DNA of 64,000 nt. Origin: Clostridium tetanomorphum. GTDB taxonomy: Bacteria > Bacillota > Clostridia > Clostridiales > Clostridiaceae. Of this stretch, positions 1 through 8,365 are shown in pieces; within the stretch, counting starts at the first letter, position 1, and each line of letters starts with the position of its first letter. The translations under genes were made by a program, and so were the position numbers. Under the pieces are notes generated by a model. That model was given only the letters and a program-made list of their open reading frames with translations, searched no databases and was not told the DNA's origin. The stretch covers positions 116,279 through 180,278 of the forward strand of contig NZ_JAGGKA010000007.1 of NCBI RefSeq assembly GCF_017873215.1, written 5' to 3'.

Positions 1-2
1 GA

Positions 3-956
3 GCTACTTTAGTTTTATTTGGTATGATAGTACTATTTAGTTTGACTAATAAGTTAACTTTTATACCTGGTGGACTGTTAAGAAATATGGATAACAATAA
101 TATGATGTTAATTTCAATAAGTTATTTAACAATGTTTGTTGGATTTGGAGTCAAAGCAGCATTGGTTCCTTTTCATTCTTGGTTACCTCAAGCTATGGTG
201 GCTCCAACACCTGTTAGTTCGCTTTTACATGCGGTAGCAGTAGTTAAATCTGGAGTTTTTGCTTTAACTAGAACTACGTACTATATATTTGGAGCAGAAA
301 TGGTAAGAAGAACTAATACTACTAAATATTTAACTGTATTTATAGTTATATCTATACTTATGGGGTCATTTTTAGCAATACACCAAGAGAATTTAAAGAA
401 AAGATTAGCTTATTCAACTATAAGTCAGTTAGGATATATTTTGTTAGGTATAATTCTTTTAAATAAGAACTCTTTTGTAGGAGGTATGCTTCATCTAATA
501 AATCATGCTGTAATAAAAATCACACTTTTCTTTTGTGCAGGAGCTATAATGTACACTACAGGAAAAACAGAAATAGGACAAATTAAGGGTATAGGACGAG
601 AAATGCCTATTACTATGTGGTGTTTTACTATATCATCTATATCATTAATAGGAATACCTCCTACTAATGGATTTGTTAGTAAATGGTATTTAGCTTTAGG
701 TGGACTTTCAGCAGGCAAAATTGCTTTTCCAGCAATACTTTTATTGAGTGCTTTACTTACTGCTATATATCTGTTGCCAGTGGTTACTGCAGCATTTTTT
801 AAAAAAGGAGATAATGTTATACTTTTAAGAAAAGAAGCACCTAAAAAAATGTTAATTCCTATTGTTATAATAACAGTTATAACCGTATTATTAGGATTAT
901 TTCCTAATCCAGTTTTAGTTTTTGTAAAAGAAATAGCTGATGAATTGATAATGTAG
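3..956 (+). CDS. proton-conducting antiporter / complex I-like membrane subunit (5' partial)
   Basis: The frame is already open at the window edge, so the true start lies upstream; the Met at 24 is internal. The product is a polytopic membrane protein of the NuoN/NuoL/MrpD/HyfB superfamily. These proteins carry H+ or Na+ across the membrane in complex I, membrane-bound hydrogenases and Mrp antiporters. Family-typical stretches are GVKAALVPFHSWLPQAMVAP and SSLLHAVAVVKSG (the lysine-bearing helix region), then the KKRLAYSTISQLGYI segment. It ends 25 bases before a second, larger paralogue, so the two probably belong to one multi-subunit complex operon starting outside the window. Whether that complex is Mrp-type, hydrogenase or complex-I-like cannot be told here. 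Confidence 0.9.
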   Translation, partial: ATLVLFGMIVLFSLTNKLTFIPGGLLRNMDNNNMMLISISYLTMFVGFGVKAALVPFHSWLPQAMVAPTPVSSLLHAVAVVKSGVFALTRTTYYIFGAEMVRRTNTTKYLTVFIVISILMGSFLAIHQENLKKRLAYSTISQLGYILLGIILLNKNSFVGGMLHLINHAVIKITLFFCAGAIMYTTGKTEIGQIKGIGREMPITMWCFTISSISLIGIPPTNGFVSKWYLALGGLSAGKIAFPAILLLSALLTAIYLLPVVTAAFFKKGDNVILLRKEAPKKMLIPIVIITVITVLLGLFPNPVLVFVKEIADELIM

Positions 957-981
957 TATTTAAAGAAGGGAGGGAATTTTT

Positions 982-2961
982 ATGAATGCAAAATTTATTT
1001 TAATGTTAATAATAGTAATTCCTTTATTAGGATCTTTTATTGGATTCGTTATTGGAAAAGTAAGTGAAAAAGTTAGAGATATATTTAATATAATAATGAC
1101 AGGAACAGTGTTTATTCTTACTACATTAATGTTTCCTTCTGTAGAAATGGGAAGAATAGATTTGGAGATACCTAATATTATGGGTATTGGTCTTCAGTTA
1201 AAAATGGATATGTTTAGATATATATTTGTATGGTTAACAACTTTTATATGGTTTTTAGTTACTATATATTCTACTCAATATTTAATTAGCTATAAAAATA
1301 GGAATAGATACTATTTGTTTTTTATGCTTACTTATTGGAGCACTATAGGAATATTTATTTCAGAGAATTTTTTAAATTTATTTACTTTCTTTGAAATTAT
1401 GTCCTTAGCTTCCTATCCTCTTATAATTCATGATGAAGATAAATATTGTCATGAAGCAGGAGAAACTTATATTATTATGGCAGTTACAGGAGGACTTGTT
1501 CTCCTTATGGGATTATTTCTTTTATATGATTATGCTCAAACATTGGAAATTACTCAGCTTAAAATAGCTGTTAAAAATATTGGACAAATTAAATATTTAA
1601 TAACCGCTTTAATTGTATTTGGATTTGGAGTAAAGGCAGGAATGGTACCTCTTCATATTTGGTTACCTAAGGCTCATCCAGCAGCACCTGCACCAGCAAG
1701 TGCTATACTTTCAGGAATACTTTTAAAGACAGGAATATTTGGAATAATGGTAACATCGCAAATAATGGTTCCTGGGGACCATAAAGTTTCAAATACTATT
1801 TTAGTTTTAGGTTTTATAACTATGTTTGTAGGCGGTTTCTTGGCCATGTTCCAGAGAAATATAAAAAGAATACTTGCTTATAGTAGCATGAGTCAGATGG
1901 GATATATTTTAGTTGGAATTGGACTTACAGGTATACTAGGGAATTATAAAGCTGTAGCTTTATATGGAACACTATATCATATAATAAATCATGTTATATT
2001 TAAAGTATTGTTATTTATGGCAGCTGGAGTAATATATATGGCATTACACGAATTAAGTATAAATTCCATTGGAGGTTTTGGTATAAATAAAAAGCTGTTA
2101 AAAGTATTATTCTTTATAGGACTTTGCGGAATAATAGGTATGCCTGGATTCAATGGATTTATAAGTAAAAATTTACTTCATCATGCTTTAGCTGAAGCTA
2201 CACATATATATGGTGGAGTGTGGTTTACTATTGGGGAAATAATTTTTGTAATAAGTAGTGGATTTACTACAGCCTATCTTCTAAAAATATTTATAGCAGT
2301 TTTTGTAGAAAAAAGTGATCATCAAGTAAATAAAGAAAAAACTAAAATTAATTATAAGGCTCTATTTCCAATGACAGTATTAGCTACTTTAACAATCTAT
2401 ATAGGAATAAATCCTAAGTTTATAGTAGGAATTTTAGATAAAGCAGTGAGTCCTTTTAATGTATATAGTAGCATTGAGGCACATTTTTATACATTTGAAA
2501 ATTTAAAATCCTCATTTATTTCAATAGGATTAGGAGCATTTTTCTATATAGTCTTCATAAGAAAAGTTTTAAAGAAGGGATCAGGAGAAAATTGGTGGTA
2601 TGAGAATATAGCATTAAATTGGTTTAGCATTGAAAAAAATATTTATAAACCTACACTCTCTTTTATATTTAAAAGCAGTAGTTTTATACTGAAAGTTTTT
2701 GATGAAGGATTAATAAGATCCATTAACTATATAAATGATTTTTTCCAAGCACTAGGTAAAAAGCAAATTGTTTTAAATAAAAATGTTAAAATTAACATAA
2801 ATATTAAAGATAGGATAGTTCCAATTAATAAAAAAATAGCTGTAGGAAAAAGTTTGAATGAAGAAATAAGTAAAGCAGGATACAGAATGAATAGTATTAC
2901 TTATTCTATATATATTTTTGGAGTAGTACTACTTGTTTTACTTATAGCTTTAGTTTATTAG
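982..2961 (+). CDS. proton-conducting antiporter / complex I-like membrane subunit with C-terminal extension
   Basis: A 659-residue paralogue of the preceding gene, translated from an ATG with an AGGGAGGG ribosome site. The core (about residues 90-420) has the superfamily signature: FGVKAGMVPLHIWLPKAHPA, APASAILSGILLKTG, KRILAYSSMSQMGYI and the His-rich LYHIINHVIFK helix. The last ~200 residues add a hydrophilic stretch and a final membrane helix (about residues 635-657), as in the longer NuoL/HyfB-type subunits. It is the last gene of its operon, because a strong terminator follows the stop codon directly. Assignment to the superfamily is firm; the identity of the complex is not. Confidence 0.9.
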   Translation: MNAKFILMLIIVIPLLGSFIGFVIGKVSEKVRDIFNIIMTGTVFILTTLMFPSVEMGRIDLEIPNIMGIGLQLKMDMFRYIFVWLTTFIWFLVTIYSTQYLISYKNRNRYYLFFMLTYWSTIGIFISENFLNLFTFFEIMSLASYPLIIHDEDKYCHEAGETYIIMAVTGGLVLLMGLFLLYDYAQTLEITQLKIAVKNIGQIKYLITALIVFGFGVKAGMVPLHIWLPKAHPAAPAPASAILSGILLKTGIFGIMVTSQIMVPGDHKVSNTILVLGFITMFVGGFLAMFQRNIKRILAYSSMSQMGYILVGIGLTGILGNYKAVALYGTLYHIINHVIFKVLLFMAAGVIYMALHELSINSIGGFGINKKLLKVLFFIGLCGIIGMPGFNGFISKNLLHHALAEATHIYGGVWFTIGEIIFVISSGFTTAYLLKIFIAVFVEKSDHQVNKEKTKINYKALFPMTVLATLTIYIGINPKFIVGILDKAVSPFNVYSSIEAHFYTFENLKSSFISIGLGAFFYIVFIRKVLKKGSGENWWYENIALNWFSIEKNIYKPTLSFIFKSSSFILKVFDEGLIRSINYINDFFQALGKKQIVLNKNVKININIKDRIVPINKKIAVGKSLNEEISKAGYRMNSITYSIYIFGVVLLVLLIALVY

Positions 2962-2963
2962 GG

Positions 2964-2995
2964 AAAAAGCATGCATTAAAATTGCATGCTTTTTA
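2964..2995 (+). terminator. intrinsic terminator of the antiporter operon
   Basis: AAAAAGCATGCA pairs with TGCATGCTTTTT around a short loop and continues into a U-rich tail. It starts 3 bases after the stop codon at 2961. Confidence 0.9.
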
Positions 2996-3205
2996 TCTAT
3001 GTCGTATTTTAAATTTTTATAAATACATATATACACAGATAAAAAGTGAAAATTCTAAAAATATGTTTTTAGTTCATTTTGTGATAAAATTAAGTAATAA
3101 AGGTAAATATAAACACAAAACGAGTAAAAATAAATAATATTATTTAATAATAGTTGTTCAATAAAATGTTTCTTTGTGATAATATTATAATAGGTGGTGG
3201 ATAAT

Positions 3206-3982
3206 GTGAATGAAAAAGATATATTAGAGTATGTTAGAAAAGACCCTTATTATATAAAGTCATTACCTAATATTACAGAGGAAGTGGCTTTAATAGCTGT
3301 AGAAGAAAATGGTTCTTTATTAAAGTATATAAAAAATCCTTCTGATAAAGTTATATGGAAAGCATTGAAATCAAGTCCATGGGCTGTGGAATATGTAAAA
3401 GATCCTTCTGAAGAAATGTGTTTATTTTGTGTTAAAGACAGTTGGAATACTTTAAAACTTATAAAAAATCCTTCTTATGAAGTTATAAAAGAGGCAGTAA
3501 AAGCTAAAGGATGGGCTATACAATATGTAAATAATCCAGATTTCCAAATACAAAAGATTGCTATAGAAAAAGATTTTGATTCTATAAAATTCATAGAAAG
3601 TCCTATAAATGAAATTCAACTATTAGCAGTAAAAAAAGATTGGAGTGCTATTAAATATATAGATATGCCTTGCATAGAAGCAGAAATTGAGGCTGTAAAG
3701 AAAAATGAGGAAGCTATGAGATATATGAATAATTTAAGCAAAGAAAAAATTATAGAATTTGTAAAGGTAAACGTTAAAATAGTGAAATATTTGGATAAGA
3801 ATGCTGTAGAGTTATTAGAAGATATTATAAAACAACAAATAGGCAAAGCAGATGTAGAAGATCAATATATTTTAGATTTTATTCAATGTGAGGTGTTTTC
3901 ATTTGATAAGGTACGCTTTATTTATAAGAATGGCAGTATGAAAGCAAAAAGAATTTTATTAGATTATAAATTGAGTATATAA
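3206..3982 (+). CDS. 22-residue tandem repeat protein (DUF4116-like)
   Basis: About 258 residues from GTG 3206. Upstream GTGs at 3194 and 3197 overlap the AGGTGG ribosome site, which sits 8 bases before 3206. The first ~198 residues divide without gaps into nine 22-residue units of the form P-x-x-E-I-x-x-x-A-V-K-x-x-x-x-A-I-K-Y-I-x-N, for example PSYEVIKEAVKAKGWAIQYV. The last ~60 residues are not repetitive. This resembles the DUF4116 type of repeat and would fold as stacked short helices, probably a protein-binding scaffold. No signal peptide or membrane helix is visible. It is first in a tight unit with a MoxR ATPase (13 bases downstream) and a VWA/metallopeptidase protein. No biochemical function is known to me. 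Confidence 0.75.
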   Translation: MNEKDILEYVRKDPYYIKSLPNITEEVALIAVEENGSLLKYIKNPSDKVIWKALKSSPWAVEYVKDPSEEMCLFCVKDSWNTLKLIKNPSYEVIKEAVKAKGWAIQYVNNPDFQIQKIAIEKDFDSIKFIESPINEIQLLAVKKDWSAIKYIDMPCIEAEIEAVKKNEEAMRYMNNLSKEKIIEFVKVNVKIVKYLDKNAVELLEDIIKQQIGKADVEDQYILDFIQCEVFSFDKVRFIYKNGSMKAKRILLDYKLSI

Positions 3983-3994
3983 GGAGTGTTATAA

Positions 3995-5131
3995 ATGAAT
4001 TTTAATGATGCACTATTAACAGTAAGTTTAGTAATAAAAAGTGGAGCGGTTCCCTTACTTATAGGAGAAAGTGGTATAGGAAAGACTTCTTTGGTAAGAG
4101 AGTTAGGGAAAAGACAAGGATATTATGTAGTAAATATTGATGGTAACTTATTAAAAGAAGGAGAAATAGGTGGACTTCCTACTGTAGAAGATTATACTAC
4201 TAATATAGATGGAATATTTAAAAATAGAAAAAAAACTGTATATGCAGTACATACAAAGCTTTTAGAGATAGACAAAGCTTTGGAAGAAAGCATAAACAGC
4301 AAAGTATTACTATTTATTGATGAAATAAATAGATGTGAACATAGTGTTCAGCAAGAATTGATGAATTTAATACTTAATAGAGAAATAAATGGATATAAAC
4401 TCTCAGATAATGTCCATGTAATAGCTGCCATGAATCCATCTAATAAATATGATGAATTTCAGCAAAGTGACTATCAAGTAGTGGATATGGATCCAGCTCA
4501 AGAAGATAGATTTGTGTGGATTGAATTAGATGTAGATGTAAAAACATGGATACAATGGGCAATGAATGATAAAGTTAATATACATGAACATATATTAGAA
4601 TTTATAGGAACTTTTCCAGAATATCTTCATACTCCATATTCACAAGAGTCCATTAAAGCTACTCCGAGAAGCTGGGAAAGAGTATCTAATAGCTATAAAG
4701 TTTATTTAAAAGAAAAAGACAGATTTCCTTCAAGAATTTTTTATAATGTGGTAAAAGGTAATGTGGGAGGAAGCATAGCACAAGACTTTTTTAACTTTTT
4801 AGAAGAAAATAAAAATCCTTTAATATCACCAAAAGATATATTTAATAATGATGAAATAGAAGAAAATTTAATTAGAAGAGTAAAAGAAGAAAGTCATTCT
4901 AGGCTATATTTAGCCTCTAAAAATGCTCTTGCTTATCTAAAGGATAAAGAAGAAAGGAAAAGAGAAATAGATTTATTCTCTAGGTACTTGCAATTATATC
5001 CATCAGATTTAAAAATGGGAATAATGCAGGAGATTAAATTAAATTATGAAGATAGTCTTTATAAGGAGTTTATGATGAATGAAAATTTTGTAGAAGGATA
5101 TTTTGCAATGTATGATCAAATTCAAGATTAG
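3995..5131 (+). CDS. MoxR-family AAA+ ATPase
   Basis: 378 residues from an ATG preceded by AAGGAG. Walker A is GESGIGKTS (about residues 24-32), Walker B is LLFIDEINR, and the sensor-1 region is VIAAMNPSNKYDEF, followed by the arginine-containing QEDRF. These are marks of MoxR-type AAA+ ATPases, chaperone-like enzymes that usually work with VWA-domain partners encoded next door. That is the case here: the VWA gene begins 11 bases downstream. The C-terminal ~120 residues are helical and charged and probably contact the partner or substrate. The target is unknown. A role as ATP-driven remodeller for the neighbouring metallopeptidase/VWA protein is inferred from gene order. Confidence 0.9.
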   Translation: MNFNDALLTVSLVIKSGAVPLLIGESGIGKTSLVRELGKRQGYYVVNIDGNLLKEGEIGGLPTVEDYTTNIDGIFKNRKKTVYAVHTKLLEIDKALEESINSKVLLFIDEINRCEHSVQQELMNLILNREINGYKLSDNVHVIAAMNPSNKYDEFQQSDYQVVDMDPAQEDRFVWIELDVDVKTWIQWAMNDKVNIHEHILEFIGTFPEYLHTPYSQESIKATPRSWERVSNSYKVYLKEKDRFPSRIFYNVVKGNVGGSIAQDFFNFLEENKNPLISPKDIFNNDEIEENLIRRVKEESHSRLYLASKNALAYLKDKEERKREIDLFSRYLQLYPSDLKMGIMQEIKLNYEDSLYKEFMMNENFVEGYFAMYDQIQD

Positions 5132-5142
5132 AGGGGATGAAT

Positions 5143-6540
5143 ATGGCATTTAATAATAAGTTTGAAACTCTAAGAAAAAATCTTTTAAAAGAAGTTTATC
5201 AATGGGGAGATGAAGGGAATTTAACAGATAAATTTATTGAGAATTTTAATAAATTATTAGAAATATGTACTTTTTCTTTAATGAAAAGTAAAGAAAATTT
5301 CTTTGCTCTTTTTACAATACAAATGAAAAGAAAAATAGATGTAAAAATGGCTAGTGCAGTAGGTACAACAGTATCTTTATCTTATTTTGTTCTTCATTTT
5401 AACCCCGTGATTTTTTTAGAATGTAGTTTAGAGGAAATGAAGACACTTATTAAACATGAAATATATCATATTATGTTTGGGCATATAATAAGAGGAGAAG
5501 AACTCAGAAAGAAGTATAGTGACTTTATAGTTAATACTGCTTTGGATATATCTATAAATCAATATTTAGAAAACCTACCCCCTTGGTCCTCTACAATTGA
5601 GAACGTTGAACTATCTTTTAATGTAAAGTTAGATTATGAAAAAAATGCTGAATATTACGCTGAAGAATTAAATAAAGCTATGAAAAAGCTAAAAGGAGAT
5701 AAAGGGCTTGAACTTTTAGAGCAATCTAATGATGATTCTTCCTGTAAATATGAAAAGAAATATGAAATATGGAAAACTCATGATATATGGAGACAATGCA
5801 AGAAAGACTATAATTTTGAAGAATTAAAACAGCTTACAAAAAAGGTAGCTAATAACTCTAATAGAGGAAAAATTCCTACATCTTTAGAAAAAGCCATAAA
5901 GAATTTAAATGAAAAGCCTGAAATATCTTGGAGTGAATATCTAAAAAAAATTGTAGGAACTCTTCCTATGGGATATAAAAAAACTATAACAAGAAAAGAT
6001 AGAAGACAGCCTGATAGATTAGAATTAAGGGGAAAACTTCCAAATCATGTTGCTGAAATATTAGTAGCTATAGATATAAGTGGAAGTATAATAGATAAAG
6101 AAATAGAAAAAATTATGATAGAGATATTTTCCATAGTTAAAAATCATTCTTGTAAAATTACTATAGTTGAATGTGATGATGAAATTAGAAGGGTTTACAC
6201 AGCAAAAAGTATAAAAGATATTAAACCCAAAACACATAGAAAGGGTGGAACAGCTTTTTCTCCAGTATTTCAATATATATATGATAAAAAATTAAGAAAT
6301 CATCTATTAGTTTATTTTACTGATGGCATGGGAGAAGAGGAACTTACAATAAAGCCTATAAATTATAAAACATTGTGGGTTTTAACAGGTAATGATGCAG
6401 AACTTTCCTTAAAAGTACCTTATGGAGAAGTTAAAAAGCTTTCTAATAAGAAGATAGAAAAAAATGATGTAAGAATAGCCATTGAAGATATGGGGGAAAT
6501 AATAAAAGATTGGGCATGTGCTGCAAATCAGTATATATAA
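5143..6540 (+). CDS. DUF2201-type metallopeptidase-like protein with VWA domain
   Basis: About 465 residues. ATG 5143 is preferred over ATG 5137 because the GAGGGG ribosome site directly abuts 5137 but lies 6 bases from 5143. The N-terminal half holds a zinc-peptidase-like HEIYHIMFGH (H105, E106, H109, H114; HExxHxxxxH). The C-terminal half is a VWA-like domain with a MIDAS-type arrangement: AIDISGS (D311, S313, S315), GGTAF (T370) and FTDG (D394). This pairing of a putative peptidase with VWA is typical of DUF2201 proteins, which are encoded beside MoxR ATPases. It has no export signal, so it is probably cytoplasmic. The active-site residues look intact. Substrate and trigger are unknown. 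Confidence 0.85.
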   Translation: MAFNNKFETLRKNLLKEVYQWGDEGNLTDKFIENFNKLLEICTFSLMKSKENFFALFTIQMKRKIDVKMASAVGTTVSLSYFVLHFNPVIFLECSLEEMKTLIKHEIYHIMFGHIIRGEELRKKYSDFIVNTALDISINQYLENLPPWSSTIENVELSFNVKLDYEKNAEYYAEELNKAMKKLKGDKGLELLEQSNDDSSCKYEKKYEIWKTHDIWRQCKKDYNFEELKQLTKKVANNSNRGKIPTSLEKAIKNLNEKPEISWSEYLKKIVGTLPMGYKKTITRKDRRQPDRLELRGKLPNHVAEILVAIDISGSIIDKEIEKIMIEIFSIVKNHSCKITIVECDDEIRRVYTAKSIKDIKPKTHRKGGTAFSPVFQYIYDKKLRNHLLVYFTDGMGEEELTIKPINYKTLWVLTGNDAELSLKVPYGEVKKLSNKKIEKNDVRIAIEDMGEIIKDWACAANQYI

Positions 6541-6547
6541 ATATTAT

Positions 6548-6590
6548 AAAAAAACCTGATTAGTTAAACTAAACAGGTTTTTTCAGGTTT
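6548..6590 (+). terminator. bidirectional terminator between convergent genes
   Basis: AAAAAACCTG pairs with CAGGTTTTTT, with an inner TTAGT/ACTAA stem. It separates the plus-strand VWA gene from the minus-strand gene ending at 6591 and has A and T runs suited to both directions. Confidence 0.85.
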
Positions 6591-7241
6591 TTAAAACTTT
6601 ATATATGAGTTTCCATCCAAAGGAAGTAAAATTTGTAAAGGAGGATTGTCGCCAGCTAATCCAATAGCATATATACTATAGATTTTATTTGGACCTAATC
6701 TCATATTGGGAGCTGTTAAAACTACATTTCCTGTGCCAGAAACCCTCAATTCAACTGTATATGTCCCTGGAGGTATTTCTTTATAGTTTGTAACTTGACC
6801 AAAAGATACATTATTAAACGATAAACTGCTATTAGGTAAAGATACATTTACGCTAGGAGCATTTGGAGATAAATGTATAAATCTAATCATTGTTTTACCA
6901 GCAGGTAAATCCATAGGAGTATCTTCGATTAGTTTTAAATACATGTTTTCTACAGTACCTATAGCTGCTGCTGTAATAATTTTATTATTTTCAAGAGAGA
7001 AATTAGTGTTTATAACAGGAGTAGAAGTATTACCAGCAGGATATATTTTTACATTATAGTATCCAGGTATTAATGGTAAATATTCAGTGAACTGTTTATA
7101 AGCTAAATCTGGAGCAATTAATTTATCATTTAAATAAACATCAACATTAGGAGCTTTAGGTACAGCATGAAGAATTCTTACATACGACACAGGAGGGTTA
7201 ACTCTATATAAGTTTGGTACAAAATATGGACAAAAAAACAT
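6591..7241 (-). CDS. DUF4397 domain protein with two repeats
   Basis: 216 residues with AAGGCGG upstream of the ATG. Two homologous halves are visible: RILHAVPKAPNVDVYLN (about residue 23 onward) and RFIHLSPNAPSVNVSL (about residue 122 onward), each followed by a beta-rich stretch ending near a PPGTYTVEL/IPGYYNVKI motif. This is the DUF4397 fold, found in secreted or surface proteins of many bacteria. No classical signal peptide is visible; the short N-terminus starts MFFCPYFVPN. It stands alone, between a terminator and a divergent YitT gene. Function is unknown; a cell or spore surface role is only a guess. Confidence 0.8.
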   Translation of the reverse strand: MFFCPYFVPNLYRVNPPVSYVRILHAVPKAPNVDVYLNDKLIAPDLAYKQFTEYLPLIPGYYNVKIYPAGNTSTPVINTNFSLENNKIITAAAIGTVENMYLKLIEDTPMDLPAGKTMIRFIHLSPNAPSVNVSLPNSSLSFNNVSFGQVTNYKEIPPGTYTVELRVSGTGNVVLTAPNMRLGPNKIYSIYAIGLAGDNPPLQILLPLDGNSYIKF

Positions 7242-7393
7242 ATAGCCGCCTTTCTTATAAAAATATTTAGTGCTTACAATATTATTATATGTAAAGTTCC
7301 AACTAATGCTACGAAAATTAGCTTTAATTTTACTAAAATATGAAAAGTTTTAAATTATATTTTACTTACCAATTAAAATATAATATGATTAAT

Positions 7394-7423
7394 ATATATT
7401 TATCTACTTTTGGATAAATATAT
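7394..7423. repeat. 11-bp inverted repeat upstream of YitT gene
   Basis: ATATATTTATC at 7394-7404 is the exact reverse complement of GATAAATATAT at 7413-7423, across an 8-base spacer, in the divergent promoter region 7242-7459. No T-run follows, so an operator is more likely than a terminator. It may also be chance in AT-rich DNA. Confidence 0.4.
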
Positions 7424-7459
7424 GCAATTTTGAAATTATTATAAAGGGGGAAGAAATAA

Positions 7460-8326
7460 TTGCAACTTAATGATTATATCAATAAGAGAAGTAGTAAAAA
7501 TATAATTTTTATAATACTAGGTTCTTTAATATCATCTTTAGGTATTAATATGTTTATTGTAAATGCAAAGCTATTAAGTGGAGGAGTATCAGGTATCTCA
7601 TTAATATTACAATACTTATTTAAAATATCTGCGGGGTATACGGTGTTCGCAATAAATATTCCTCTTCTATTTCTTAGCTATAAAAAAATGGATAAAAGAT
7701 TCACTATATATACAATAATAGGAAGTATATCTTTTTCTTTAATGCTAATACTAACTAGATCGCTTAGGCAATTTATTTCCATTGATGACCCATTATTATT
7801 GTGTTTATATGGTGGTATACTAAATGGTGCTGGTGTAGGAATGGGATTTAGTAATCATGGTTCTACAGGGGGATTAGACATAGTAGCTTCTGTTATAAAG
7901 AAAAAACATGAAAACTTAGATATAGGTAAAATATCTTTTGGAGTAAATTGTATAATAGTAACTATAGGTGCTTTTGTTTTTGATATAAAAAGTGCATTGT
8001 ATACATTAGTTTCAATGTATATAACTTCTTTTGTTATAGATAAGGTTGTTAAAGGATTTAATAGAGATAAATTGATTTTAATTATAACAGATAAAGAAGA
8101 AGAAGTAAGTAGAAGTATTATGGAAGATTTAAAAAGAGGAGTAACCTTTTTATATGGAGAGGGAGCTTATACTAATAAAAGCAGAAAAGTACTTTATTGT
8201 GTAGTACCTTTAGCACAATTACCAGCATTAAAACTATTAGTTAAAGAAATAGACGAAAATTCATTTATTTCAATACTGGATGTATCAGAAGTTGAGGGAA
8301 GGGGATATAGAAAAACTTTAGCGTAG
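7460..8326 (+). CDS. YitT family membrane protein
   Basis: 288 residues from a TTG start placed after an AAGGGGG ribosome site; no better in-frame start lies nearby. The N-terminal ~200 residues contain several hydrophobic helices with the family stretch LLSGGVSGISLILQYL and a glycine-rich FSNHGSTGGLDIVA. The C-terminal ~90 residues are a soluble DUF2179 domain (GVTFLYGEGAYTNKSRKVLY). This is the architecture of YitT/YpjC/YqfU proteins of Firmicutes, integral membrane proteins whose transported or sensed substrate is not established. It lies just upstream of transketolase with no obvious terminator between, so co-transcription is possible. Confidence 0.88.
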   Translation: MQLNDYINKRSSKNIIFIILGSLISSLGINMFIVNAKLLSGGVSGISLILQYLFKISAGYTVFAINIPLLFLSYKKMDKRFTIYTIIGSISFSLMLILTRSLRQFISIDDPLLLCLYGGILNGAGVGMGFSNHGSTGGLDIVASVIKKKHENLDIGKISFGVNCIIVTIGAFVFDIKSALYTLVSMYITSFVIDKVVKGFNRDKLILIITDKEEEVSRSIMEDLKRGVTFLYGEGAYTNKSRKVLYCVVPLAQLPALKLLVKEIDENSFISILDVSEVEGRGYRKTLA

Positions 8327-8365
8327 ATTAAATATAAATTATATATAAGAAAAGGAGATAAACAT

